This document shows positions 44,246-52,184 of a stretch of 64,000 nucleotides of DNA, in pieces. The notes under the pieces were generated by a model, which was not told where the DNA came from, ran no database searches, and was given only the letters and a program-made list of their open reading frames with translations. Each line of letters starts with the position of its first letter. The first letter of the stretch is position 1. Origin of the DNA: Streptomyces sp. cg36. Lineage in GTDB: Bacteria > Actinomycetota > Actinomycetes > Streptomycetales > Streptomycetaceae. Made by a program: the position numbers and the translations under genes. The stretch is from the NCBI RefSeq assembly GCF_041080675.1, contig NZ_CP163520.1:8531632-8595631 (forward strand), given 5' to 3'.

Positions 44246-45151
44246 TCAGGAAGCCGAGGAGCGGCGTTCGGCCAGTTCCTCGAGGCGGGTGCGTCTCCAG
44301 CGCTGCTGGCGCGGGCGGCCTGCGCTGCCGCGCCGGTACTCGAATCCGTCGGGCTGCTCGAGGTCGGGCAGGAGACCGTGGGCGAGCGCGCTGAGGAAAC
44401 TGTCGGCGTTGCTGTAGCCGAGGATGCGGGCGGCTTCGGCGGCGCCGGCCAGGTCCTCGTTCTCGTCCCGGCCGACCTGGGGCAGGACGCCGCGTTCGCG
44501 GGCGGCGGCCAGGACGGTGGACCTGCGCCACTTCTTGCGGGCCCCGCCGCGTCGGCCTTCCTCCCGCTGCAGGGTGTCCGGCTCCGGCAGCTGGGGGATG
44601 CGCCCCTGGGAGAGGGCACTGGAGAAGGAGGCGGCGCTGCCGTAGCCGAGGAGGCTGGCGACCTCGGCCGTGCCGAGGAGTTCGTCGGGGTCTCCCTCAA
44701 CGGGCACGTAGGGCAGGGCGGCGGCGGGGGCGGGGCCGCGCCGGCCCTTGCCCGGGCGGCTGGTGGCCCAGGCGACGATCGTGCCGCGGCGCCACAGCGG
44801 GGTGTCGATGTCTTCGTCGGGCTCGGGGAAGTAGCCGGGCCGGTCGCGGAAGTAGGCGTCGATGGTGGAGGTGCGGGTGTAGCCCAGGACTGCGGCCACC
44901 TCGCGCTTGGTCAGCAGCTCGTCCTGGTCGGCTTCGAGGACCGCGGTGGGCAGGGCGCGCTTCTTCGGGGCGCGCTGGGCGAAGAACGCAGCGACCTCGG
45001 CGTGGTGCCAGAACTTCTTGCGGCCCTCGCTGTGCGCGAACGCAGGGAAGCCGCTGTCCGGGTTGTTACTCCACTCGCTGATCCGGGACTTGCTCGTGCC
45101 GAACTCGGACACGATCTGCGCGGTGTCCACGAGCTGCTCGGCGGGAGACAT
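44246..45151 (-). CDS. DNA-binding protein with three tandem AlpA/MerR-like helix-turn-helix repeats
   Basis: In this 301-residue protein three copies of a ~60-residue unit are evident: LLTKREVAAVLGYTRTSTID, LLGTAEVASLLGYGSAASFS and LAGAAEAARILGYSNADSFL. Each is followed by a YFPEPD, IPQLPEPD or LPDLEQPD motif, and the first two repeats are followed by an arginine-rich W(R)RR stretch. A divergent fourth unit lies at the N-terminus (VDTAQIVSEFGTSKSRISEW). The helix type is that of excisionase/AlpA proteins, but here in a beads-on-a-string array, so it may bind repeated sites. AAGGGG precedes ATG 45151. A variant of the conserved TATTATGGAAC promoter stands 53 nt upstream of the start. Confidence 0.75.
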   Translation of the reverse strand: MSPAEQLVDTAQIVSEFGTSKSRISEWSNNPDSGFPAFAHSEGRKKFWHHAEVAAFFAQRAPKKRALPTAVLEADQDELLTKREVAAVLGYTRTSTIDAYFRDRPGYFPEPDEDIDTPLWRRGTIVAWATSRPGKGRRGPAPAAALPYVPVEGDPDELLGTAEVASLLGYGSAASFSSALSQGRIPQLPEPDTLQREEGRRGGARKKWRRSTVLAAARERGVLPQVGRDENEDLAGAAEAARILGYSNADSFLSALAHGLLPDLEQPDGFEYRRGSAGRPRQQRWRRTRLEELAERRSSAS

Positions 45152-45205
45152 GGGGCCCCTTTTAGCAAGGATCGGGTGGTGCCGGCGCCCGGTCGAGCGC
45201 AACAG

Positions 45206-45239
45206 GTTCGATAATGCCAAAGTTGGTGTTTCGTGTCCA
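45206..45239 (-). promoter_or_regulatory. Conserved promoter, variant copy (TGGACA-17-CATTAT, then CGAAC)
   Basis: On the minus strand the -35 TGGACA (45239-45234) is 17 bp from CATTAT (45216-45211), followed by CGAAC. It differs at two positions from the TATTATGGAAC core of the five other copies. The predicted start site leaves a ~53-nt leader before the repeated-HTH gene. Confidence 0.6.
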
Positions 45240-45256
45240 GCTCAGCGCGGGACCAG

Positions 45257-45613
45257 TTACAGAATTTCCTCGCCGACGAGACTGACTCCGAAGAGCGCGG
45301 CGCGCTCTTCGAGCTCCGTGTAGGCGAGGGCGGCCGGAGTGGCATCCCAGGTTGCGAATGAGAGCGCGGAGAGCGTCTCTTCGCGGGTCATGTCCGTCTC
45401 CCACAACCCTGTGCCTGCGGCGGCGCACCGGCGGGCCAGCTCGGCGTCGGACACGGAGGCGCTCTGTCGGGTAACACCGGTTTGGACATCGGCGAGGCCG
45501 GCGCACCAGGCCCGGTGGCCCGCGCGCAGCAACGCGCGCAGCGTGTCCGGGTTGCCCACGCGCTGGGCCCGGGCAGCGAGATCCAGCAGCAGGGCGGTGG
45601 TGTTCGTCTCCAT
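45257..45613 (-). CDS. Hypothetical helical protein
   Basis: The 118-residue protein from ATG 45613 has GGAGG 5 nt upstream. It is alanine-rich and helical throughout (LLLDLAARAQRVGNPDTLRA; AELARRCAAAGTGLWETDMT). No family recognised. Same strand and close spacing suggest it is the distal part of the SSB-to-Mom operon. Confidence 0.6.
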   Translation of the reverse strand: METNTTALLLDLAARAQRVGNPDTLRALLRAGHRAWCAGLADVQTGVTRQSASVSDAELARRCAAAGTGLWETDMTREETLSALSFATWDATPAALAYTELEERAALFGVSLVGEEIL

Positions 45614-45681
45614 AGTCCCCTCCCTATCTTCACGATAGCCGCGTCTGGTGCAGTAGCTGAACCTGGTGCACGGTGCGGACA

Positions 45682-46713
45682 TCAGTGGTGGGCGGTACAG
45701 CCGTCGCACAGCGCGCGCCTGTTCTCGCGGGCGAGCTGTGGTTCCTTGCGCGGCTCCTTCTGCAGCGCCGCCCGTACCTGGTTGACGAGAGTGGTGAACT
45801 CCGGTCCGTCGTCCGGGCAGATGACGCCCGGGTCGGGCGCACCGCACTGTCCGGCATGCCGGATCAGGTCGGTGATGCGCCAGTCGGGCCGGAAGCTGTC
45901 GCCCCGTACCTGTTCGACTTCGGCGTACAGGTCGGCCAGGCGCGGCCGGCGACGGATGGAGAGGAGCAGGTCGCGCTTGGAGGCGAAGACGCACAGCGAG
46001 CAGGAGCAGCGGGAGGTGCCGGCCCAGTCACCGGCGCCGGGTGCCGAGTCGTCGGTCCAGCTGTAGGGCACGGGGGCGCCGGTGTGCCACTCCTTGACGG
46101 CGTCGGTCGGCCAGTCCTTGATAGGGAGCCACTCATCGACGGTCCGCGCGCTGTTGGCCTGCACGGTTCGAAAGGCCGGCCGCTTCCTGCGTTCGGTTCC
46201 CTCGTCACTGCGCAGGCCCATGACCTTCAGGATTCGCACCGGCCGGCCCAGCTCGCGCCCCAGTCGGCGGACGATCGGGGTCCAGGCGCTGGAGACCACG
46301 CTCTCCTTCGCCGCCTTGCGGCAGTAGGGGCTGCCCATGCGCGGGAAGCGCCCGTACGCCGCGATCTCGGTCAGCAGACTGTGCGGCATGCGGGTGCCGT
46401 CCGGGCCGGGCAGGGTGCGGGTGACCTCGATATGCCGCTCGGGCGGCACCCCGAACGCAGCACTCCGCAGCGCGGCGAGCTCGGACACGCCCGGGTAGCG
46501 GGTGCCGTCGAACACGACGGCGGGCCACTCCAGCACACCGAGGCTGGAGTGGTAGGAGAACACCCGCTCTTCCACACCGGCGTCGCGGGCGGATTGCATG
46601 AACACGGCCATCGTGACCGCGCTGTCCTTGCCGCCGGACAGCTGGGGCGCGAGAAGATCATAGGAGGTCAGGTCGGGCGTGCCGGACGAGCGGCGGGGCG
46701 TACGGGAAGGCAT
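45682..46713 (-). CDS. PP-loop ATPase, phosphoadenosine phosphosulfate reductase-like
   Basis: The 343-residue protein has a PP-loop SGGKDS (about 26-31, APQLSGGKDSAVTMAVF), FSYHSSLGVLEWP and a later YCRKAAKESVV. Its cysteine pairs (CSCSLCVF, CDGC) could bind metal or an iron-sulfur cluster. The CysH/DndC-like family activates substrates by adenylation; phages and plasmids encode many such proteins of unknown substrate. Here the neighbours are DNA-modification genes, so a role in nucleic-acid modification is more likely than sulfate assimilation. ATG 46713 has GGAG 5 nt upstream. Confidence 0.78.
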   Translation of the reverse strand: MPSRTPRRSSGTPDLTSYDLLAPQLSGGKDSAVTMAVFMQSARDAGVEERVFSYHSSLGVLEWPAVVFDGTRYPGVSELAALRSAAFGVPPERHIEVTRTLPGPDGTRMPHSLLTEIAAYGRFPRMGSPYCRKAAKESVVSSAWTPIVRRLGRELGRPVRILKVMGLRSDEGTERRKRPAFRTVQANSARTVDEWLPIKDWPTDAVKEWHTGAPVPYSWTDDSAPGAGDWAGTSRCSCSLCVFASKRDLLLSIRRRPRLADLYAEVEQVRGDSFRPDWRITDLIRHAGQCGAPDPGVICPDDGPEFTTLVNQVRAALQKEPRKEPQLARENRRALCDGCTAHH

Positions 46714-46804
46714 GTCAGCTCCAGGGAGTCGCAGGAGTGGGCGGGGCAGGGGTCGTGCCGGACGGCGTGTGGGCCCGCGCGGACTGTTGAGCCGGGGTAC
46801 GGGC

Positions 46805-47701
46805 TCAGGGCGGTGAGGGCTCGGCGTCGCGCCGTTTGGGGTAGGGCCACCGCACGGGAAGGCCCAGTTCGATCTCTTTTCGCTCGCGGCGGGTGCGGCC
46901 GAGCCGGTAGACGAAGCGGTGCGCACCGCGGTGGCGGAGGGTGCGGGCGCCGACTGCGGCCAAGGCATCGCGCAGCCACACCGCCGGGTCGCAGCCGGGC
47001 CGCGGCCGGGGAGCGCCCAGCGCGATGAGCTGGGCTGCCGCGTACGCGCAGCCCTGCTCCTGGCGCCGGATCTTTTGAGCCGTACGTTCGTGGAAGACGG
47101 TGCCGTCCGGCAGGAGCTTCACCGTGCGGGCTGTGGCCCGTCCGGCGTACACGGCGTTGGTCGCTGCGTAGATCGTCCCGACGTGGCCGGGCATCACCAG
47201 GGCGCCCGCGGCGCTCCGGCGCGGTACGGGGTCGGCGAAGGTGACCACGCCGCGTACCCCGCTCTGGAGCAGGGCGTCGAAGCAGCGGGCGAGGAACGAC
47301 TCGGCGTTGCCGGGGCACTCGTCCAGGAGAACGAACCGCGAGCAGAGCACGGACTCGTGGTATGGGCGCAGCTGTGGCAGGGGCTTGGTCAGCACGGCTG
47401 GGCTGGCCGGGACCCCGAACACAGCGACCCCGCACAGCCGCCGCGCACCCGAGGATGTCTCGTACAGGGCCAGTCGCCGTGTCGCGGCCGGGTAGCTGGC
47501 GGAGTAGTGGTGGGTGCGCACAAAGTGCGCGGCCTGCGTCTCGTCGAGCGGGGCTACGTCGAAATGGTCGGCGGTGAACCCGCCGTCGTGCGCATGCCGC
47601 CAGGAGTGCGTGCCTTCACGCCAGCGCTGGCACCAGGGCGACACGTGCACGATCTCCGGCAGGTCCCGCAACGGCAGCGGGTGCTGAGCGGGGGATGTCA
47701 C
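46805..47701 (-). CDS. mom: Mom-like DNA adenine modification protein
   Basis: The 298-residue protein has features I associate with the Mom family: VSPWCQRWREGTHSWR, HHYSASYPAATRRLALYE, SRFVLLDECPGNAESFLARC, VVTFADPVPRRS and GHVGTIYAATNAVYAGRATA followed by RTVKLLPDG. Phage Mu Mom has a GNAT-like fold and converts adenine in DNA to N6-methylcarbamoyl-adenine, protecting the DNA from restriction. The core region looks intact. GTG 47701 overlaps the DUF6248 stop (GTGA). With the DpdA-like and PP-loop genes it forms the centre of a probable anti-restriction module. Confidence 0.72.
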   Translation of the reverse strand: MTSPAQHPLPLRDLPEIVHVSPWCQRWREGTHSWRHAHDGGFTADHFDVAPLDETQAAHFVRTHHYSASYPAATRRLALYETSSGARRLCGVAVFGVPASPAVLTKPLPQLRPYHESVLCSRFVLLDECPGNAESFLARCFDALLQSGVRGVVTFADPVPRRSAAGALVMPGHVGTIYAATNAVYAGRATARTVKLLPDGTVFHERTAQKIRRQEQGCAYAAAQLIALGAPRPRPGCDPAVWLRDALAAVGARTLRHRGAHRFVYRLGRTRRERKEIELGLPVRWPYPKRRDAEPSPP

Positions 47702-48213
47702 GGCGCCTCCTGCTGCTGGTCCTGGCCGCTGTCGAAGAGCGACAGCTGGCCTGCCGCAGGGGGAGCAGACGCGGGCGCGGGCCGGGCCGGGCGGTCGGGC
47801 CGAGGCTTGGGCATGGCCGTTTCGGTGGCGGCGCCTTTGTGGGGAGCGGCCGTGTGGGTGCAGGGGCAGGTCCAGCGGCAGGGCTGTTGGTGGGGGCGGT
47901 GGTGGATGAGGGCGAGGACGAAGCCGCCGCGGTCGGTGAGGGTGCCGGCGTGGTCGTCGGTGCGGGGGCCGTGTGCGCTGATGCACTGGTCGTGGTGGCC
48001 GGTGCGGCAGGGGTGGCAGGTGCCGGCCTCGCAGGAGCACCAGCGGTGGAAGCCGTGCGGGTAGGCGGCGTCGATCTTGCGCAGGGCTGTGGTCCAGGCG
48101 TTGGCGCGGACCCAGGCGCCTTCCTGCGGGGGCATGGGGGAGGGGGCGGTGGAGGGGACGGGGTCGAGGATGCCCATGATCGAGGCGCCGATGTGGCGGA
48201 GCCAGGTCGTCAT
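47698..48213 (-). CDS. DUF6248 family protein
   Basis: The 171-residue protein matches DUF6248 as I know it: IMGILDPVPS, WVRANAWTTALRKIDAAYPH, WCSCEAGTCHPCRTGHHDQC. These form a cysteine/histidine-rich probable zinc site, and a second cluster is CRWTCPC. The C-terminal ~50 residues are Pro/Ala-rich. Function unknown; the family recurs on Streptomyces plasmids and integrative elements. Four-base overlaps with both neighbours put it inside the modification operon. Confidence 0.72.
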   Translation of the reverse strand: MTTWLRHIGASIMGILDPVPSTAPSPMPPQEGAWVRANAWTTALRKIDAAYPHGFHRWCSCEAGTCHPCRTGHHDQCISAHGPRTDDHAGTLTDRGGFVLALIHHRPHQQPCRWTCPCTHTAAPHKGAATETAMPKPRPDRPARPAPASAPPAAGQLSLFDSGQDQQQEAP

Positions 48214-48845
48214 GTTTCGTCTCCGAACAGGGTGGGGGTGGTGTGGAGTTCGTTCATCCAGGCCAGGAGGCGGGGGAGGTTGGTGTCGGGGCCGAAGGCG
48301 AGGCAGGTGCCGTCGGCGCTGGTGCAGCCGAATGCCTGGGCGATGCGCAGGCGCCGGCGGGAGTTGACGCGGCCCATGTGGACGGGCAGGGCGCGCTCGC
48401 GGGCCTCCAGGGCGAGGCGGTGGGCGGCCGGGGAGGTCTTCCACGTGGTGGAGCCCGCCAGGAACAGCACGTCGAAGGAGCCCCACGGGATGAGGCCGTC
48501 TTCTTCGCTGCCGTCCTGGGCGGCGAAGGCGGCCGGCACGTCCAGGGAGCGGATCCGCTCGAGGCAGGGCAGCGACTCGGCAAGCGTGGCCGCGGCGTCC
48601 ATCGGGACGTCGGGGGCGAGGGCCCACCGGCAGAGATCCCGGCCGTAGCGGTCGAGCGTCGACCTCAGCCAGGCGAACCAGGCATCGGTGCCGGGCCAGC
48701 CCTTGCCGAACTTCCCGTTGTCGCAGGCGTACAGCGTGGCGGGCGGGATGACGTTGCCCTGGGCCGGGGTCGTCATGCAGCCCAGGAGACCGGCTTGCAT
48801 GGCGGCCCGGACGTCAGGACCGCAGGGCGTGGCCAGGTACAGCAC
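48210..48845 (-). CDS. DpdA-like tRNA-guanine-transglycosylase-fold protein
   Basis: The 211-residue protein resembles the short DpdA-type proteins of actinophages: VLYLATPCGPDVRAAM, CMTTPAQGN, CDNGKFGKGWPG, WALAPDVPMDAAAT, AFAAQDGSEEDG, PVHMGRVNSRRRLRIAQAFG and TSADGTCLAFGPD. Phage DpdA enzymes insert 7-deazaguanines into DNA; in this short form the activity is inferred. No preQ0 synthesis genes are nearby, so precursor would come from the host. GTG 48845 is the first possible start after a stop, although the ribosome site is poor. Confidence 0.7.
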   Translation of the reverse strand: MLYLATPCGPDVRAAMQAGLLGCMTTPAQGNVIPPATLYACDNGKFGKGWPGTDAWFAWLRSTLDRYGRDLCRWALAPDVPMDAAATLAESLPCLERIRSLDVPAAFAAQDGSEEDGLIPWGSFDVLFLAGSTTWKTSPAAHRLALEARERALPVHMGRVNSRRRLRIAQAFGCTSADGTCLAFGPDTNLPRLLAWMNELHTTPTLFGDET

Positions 48846-48926
48846 GGCGGAGCAGAGGAGGAACCGGGAAGACGATCACTGGTGCGCGCACGGGTGCCCT
48901 GCCTTTCACGGGGGAAGGTGGGTGGT

Positions 48927-50153
48927 TCAGATGAGGGGGAGCTGCGCGCCGGAGCCCGGGACCAGGGCGTCCCACGCCAGTTCGAAGCTGCTGTCCTGTT
49001 TGTCGGTCACCAGGGCCGGGGCGGTGCAGAGCAGTTCCTCGGCCATCGGCCAGCCGCCTTGGCGGGGGCGGATCCAGGCGCGGGCGCGCCCGTAGTCCGG
49101 GTCGTGCTCGACGTTGATGCGGTGCCGCTGGGCGAGGGAGGTCAGCCGCATCGCCAGCGGCTGGGGGCGGCCGGTGGCGAGGTGTTCGGTGGAGCGCATC
49201 ACGGGGCGGCGTCGGCCGTCGGCGGTCAGCAGGAACAGGCGGCGTACGCGGTAGAGCGCCCACGGGATGTCGAGTTCACGCGCGAGCGCCTGTAGGCACG
49301 CCCGGTCCCGGGGCTGGGAGGGTTCGAGCAGCTCCAGGAGGCTTCGGCGGCCGTAGAGCTTGGCGTGGGGGTTGAGGCTCATCGCGGTGTATTCCAGGCG
49401 CAGCACCTCGCCTGCGATGTCCGGGTGGGAGCGCATGCGCTCCAGGTGGGCGGGGAGCGCGCCCATGGAGACGGGGAAACAGCAGAAGGTGCAGTACGAC
49501 TTGGGCCAGTGCACGCCGAACCGCTCCTGGAGGTAGCCCTCGACCTCGCGCCGGCCCCAGCCCCACTCGATCAGCGGGAACACCCCGGTGCGGCCCGGGA
49601 CCTTCGCATGGGCGGCGTCCGCCAGGGGGCGGGCAGGCTCGTCGGCGTTGAAGCCGAGGATCTGCCGGAACGGGCGGCCGCCGAAGACGTGGCCGAGCCA
49701 TAGGTCACCGACTTCGCCCTTGGCGCGGAGGCTGCACTTGCGCACTCCGGCCTGCTGGGGCACGGTGCCGACGGACTCCATCTCCTCCCACAGAGTCCAG
49801 GGCCCGCGGGCGTGGAGCTGCTCAGGGTGGCGGGAGTCGTCCAGCACGGTGATCCCGTCCGCCTTGAGGTGCCCGTTGCGGGCCAGCTGGACGAACCGCA
49901 CGCGGTGCCGACGCAGCAGCGGAAGCATGAACTGGGTACACAGCAGGCGAGTTTCGGGCCACTCGCTGCCGGTGGCCATGTAGAGGACGGCGGTGCGCTG
50001 GAGGTCGATGCCATGGGCTGCGGGGTCGGTGAGCATCCGGGCGATGTAGGCGGTGGAGTCGGCGCCCAGGCCCCAGTTGACGACGGTGTCCAGATCGTCA
50101 TCGTCCCCGGTGGTCAGGCCGGGCAGAAACGGGCTGTACGCGGTACGGGACAT
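48927..50153 (-). CDS. Second PP-loop, PAPS reductase-like protein
   Basis: The 408-residue protein has a variant PP-loop NWGLGADSTAYI (about 26-37), ATGSEWPETRLLC, GVRKCSLRAKGEV and LIEWGWGRREVEGYL. A cysteine cluster YCTFCCFPVS resembles metal- or cluster-binding sites of phage-encoded CysH-like proteins. It differs clearly from the PP-loop protein at 45682-46713, so the operon carries two non-redundant members. Start ATG 50153, AGGAG 12 nt upstream. Substrate unknown; DNA modification is suggested by context. Confidence 0.75.
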   Translation of the reverse strand: MSRTAYSPFLPGLTTGDDDDLDTVVNWGLGADSTAYIARMLTDPAAHGIDLQRTAVLYMATGSEWPETRLLCTQFMLPLLRRHRVRFVQLARNGHLKADGITVLDDSRHPEQLHARGPWTLWEEMESVGTVPQQAGVRKCSLRAKGEVGDLWLGHVFGGRPFRQILGFNADEPARPLADAAHAKVPGRTGVFPLIEWGWGRREVEGYLQERFGVHWPKSYCTFCCFPVSMGALPAHLERMRSHPDIAGEVLRLEYTAMSLNPHAKLYGRRSLLELLEPSQPRDRACLQALARELDIPWALYRVRRLFLLTADGRRRPVMRSTEHLATGRPQPLAMRLTSLAQRHRINVEHDPDYGRARAWIRPRQGGWPMAEELLCTAPALVTDKQDSSFELAWDALVPGSGAQLPLI

Positions 50154-50162
50154 GGCGCGGGC

Positions 50163-50534
50163 TCACTCCTTCATGGCCGGGACGGGCAGGGTCTGGGCGG
50201 GGATGATGAGGATCAGGTCGTCGACGGGCCACGGGTCGCAGGACTGCCAGGGATGACCGTTGGAGAGCACGACCACGGGACCGGGTTCGTCGGAGAGTTC
50301 GCAGCACACTCCACAGAGGCAGCGGGGGTTGTAGGGCTCGGGGTGGGCGGTGTAGGGCTGGTTGAAGTAGTCCGCTCCGTGCGGGGTGAGCGCGGCCAGG
50401 ATCAGGTCGCCGTCGGCGACGTCACCGGCGCGGGCCACCCGCGCGAGCGAGGGGTCCGGGAGCAGCGGGGCCTGCTCGTCGTCGTCGGGGTAGGCCGTGA
50501 CGACCGCAGCGAAGAAGTCCACGTGCGCGGGCAT
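50163..50534 (-). CDS. Hypothetical acidic protein with CxxC pair
   Basis: The 123-residue protein has two halves around RCLCGVCCELSDEPG, a probable metal site. The remainder is acidic and beta-rich (DDLILIIPAQTLPVPAM). GAGAGGGA precedes ATG 50534. I recognise no family; position in the DprA-to-Mom operon suggests an accessory role. Confidence 0.6.
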   Translation of the reverse strand: MPAHVDFFAAVVTAYPDDDEQAPLLPDPSLARVARAGDVADGDLILAALTPHGADYFNQPYTAHPEPYNPRCLCGVCCELSDEPGPVVVLSNGHPWQSCDPWPVDDLILIIPAQTLPVPAMKE

Positions 50535-50600
50535 GGGTGGGTCCCTCTCCCCGGGCCGTACCCCGTCGGCAGAGGCGGGGTACGGCCCGGTGGCCGGGGT

Positions 50601-51434
50601 TCAGAGCAGGGCGAGAGCGGCTTGGGGGTCGGTGACGGGGACGGCCTGCTGTGTGGTCAGCAGCCAGTCGGTCGGGTCCGCCCGCGCGTCTGTGGGTGAG
50701 GGCAGCAGCAGGAGCCGGCGCAGGCGGACAGCGACCGTGGCGGTGAGCATGGCTGGCTCGCAGTCGTCCAGGACCTTGATGACGATCAGTGCGCGGGAGA
50801 GGGCGGCGAGCAGTCGGGCGCTGGCCTGGAGGGTCAGGCCGCTGGCCGGGGTGCCGGGCGGGTAGAGGCTGAGAACGGCGCCGCCCGAGGCGGGGATGGA
50901 CCGCAGCAGCGTTGCTTGGGCTTCGGGGTGGGCCCGGTCGAGCCCGCAGGGCAGGACGGCCAGGGACGCCTGCCCGGCGCGTGCGGCGGCCTGGTGGGCG
51001 GCGGAGTCGATGCCGTGGGCCAGCGTCGCGGTGACGGTGTGACCAGCTGCGGCGACAGCGGCGGCGAAGGAGTGGGCCCGGGCGACGGCCTGCCGGGCGG
51101 CGTTGCGGCTGCCCGTCACCGCGACGGCGCTCGCGCTCAGCTGGGGCAACTGGTCTGCTCCACAGACCCACACACCCAGTGGGCCGTGGGGGCCGAGGTC
51201 GGCCAGTGCGGCTGGCCATGCCTCGTCGGAGGGGATGAGGAACCGGCCGGACGCGTCCTGGAGGCTGCCCGCCGGGCTGTAGCGGGCAAGACGGCCGCTG
51301 CTGTCGAGGGATAGGCGCCGCCTCCAGACCTCCTGCACAGGGAACTCTGAGAGCTCCTCGGCGAGCTGGGCGGGAGGGAAATGGGCGGCGAGCGCGGCGC
51401 GGGCGGCGCGTTCGCTCAGGTCTGGGCTGGGCAT
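50601..51434 (-). CDS. DprA-like DNA-processing protein
   Basis: The 277-residue protein has a Rossmann-like DprA core: AVTGSRNAARQAVARAHSFA, TLAHGIDSAAHQAAARAG and LAVLPCGLDRAHPEAQATLL. DprA loads RecA on single-stranded DNA and protects incoming strands. Encoded next to an SSB on a conjugative element, it probably handles the entering single strand. GGAGG stands 6 nt before ATG 51434. Confidence 0.75.
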   Translation of the reverse strand: MPSPDLSERAARAALAAHFPPAQLAEELSEFPVQEVWRRRLSLDSSGRLARYSPAGSLQDASGRFLIPSDEAWPAALADLGPHGPLGVWVCGADQLPQLSASAVAVTGSRNAARQAVARAHSFAAAVAAAGHTVTATLAHGIDSAAHQAAARAGQASLAVLPCGLDRAHPEAQATLLRSIPASGGAVLSLYPPGTPASGLTLQASARLLAALSRALIVIKVLDDCEPAMLTATVAVRLRRLLLLPSPTDARADPTDWLLTTQQAVPVTDPQAALALL

Positions 51435-51509
51435 GGTGAACCTCCGTCAAGGGCTGCGGCCGGTGGGCAGGCCGGGGGTGCGCGTGCGGTGGGTGGCTGG
51501 CGGGGGCGG

Positions 51510-52046
51510 TCAGTGCCCGGTGGGGCCGTTGGAAACGACGGCGTACCAGGGCGCGGGTGGCGCGGTGTCCCACCAGTCGGCTCGAGCCGCTGCGGCCGGG
51601 GCGGGGACGGGGGCCTGCCGGACTGCGGGGGTGGGGCGGGCGGGGTCGGCACGGGGACTGGGTGCGGGTGCGGTGCGCGGGTCGGGGGCGTGTCCGGCGA
51701 GGACGGCGGGCAGGGTGTCGTCGATGTAGGCGACGTGGTAGGCGAGGTCCACGCCGACCTGGGCGGCATCGAGGTGGAGCACGTTGGCGCGCAGGGCGAG
51801 GCTGCCGGTGGCGATAACGTGCACGGCGTCGGTGAGGCATTCGGCGACGTGCCGGGCGACGGGTCCCAGGACGGTGCAGATGACCGGGACCGGTTCGCTG
51901 TCGTGCCACTGGCCACGTGCGCGGTCGTAGGTGCGCGGGACCTGGAGGACGGTGAACCGGGCGGCGGGTGTGCCGCGTTCGGTGTGGCGCAGCTGCACGA
52001 TTCCGGCTACGCGGCCGCGGATGACGGCGCTGGTCTCTCCGCTCAT
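51510..52046 (-). CDS. ssb: Single-stranded DNA-binding protein (SSB)
   Basis: The 178-residue protein has an OB fold at the N-terminus (VIRGRVAGIVQLRHTERGTP, ARFTVLQVPRTYDRARGQWH, VPVICTVLGPVARHVAECLT). A Pro/Ala-rich disordered tail follows. It ends SNGPTGH rather than the acidic DDDIPF tip of chromosomal SSB, so partner binding may differ. AGGAGG stands 6 nt before ATG 52046. It is the first gene of the operon driven by the conserved promoter at 52102-52135. Confidence 0.8.
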   Translation of the reverse strand: MSGETSAVIRGRVAGIVQLRHTERGTPAARFTVLQVPRTYDRARGQWHDSEPVPVICTVLGPVARHVAECLTDAVHVIATGSLALRANVLHLDAAQVGVDLAYHVAYIDDTLPAVLAGHAPDPRTAPAPSPRADPARPTPAVRQAPVPAPAAAARADWWDTAPPAPWYAVVSNGPTGH

Positions 52047-52101
52047 GGGGATCCTCCTGGATGCAGCGGACGGCGGGGCTGCCCGGAAGCCATCGAAGCA
52101 A

Positions 52102-52135
52102 GTTCCATAATACCGTAAAGGGGGAGTGTTGTCAT
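52102..52135 (-). promoter_or_regulatory. Conserved promoter ahead of the SSB operon
   Basis: Minus strand: -35 ATGACA (52135-52130), a 17-bp spacer, then -10 TATTAT (52112-52107) followed by GGAACTTG. The predicted start near 52100 gives a ~54-nt leader to the SSB ATG. The 12-bp core GTATTATGGAAC is identical in five promoters of this window. Confidence 0.8.
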
Positions 52136-52184
52136 CCCGCTTTCCGTCCGGACAGGCACCCGCCCCCAGTCCCGCTGGCCGCGC

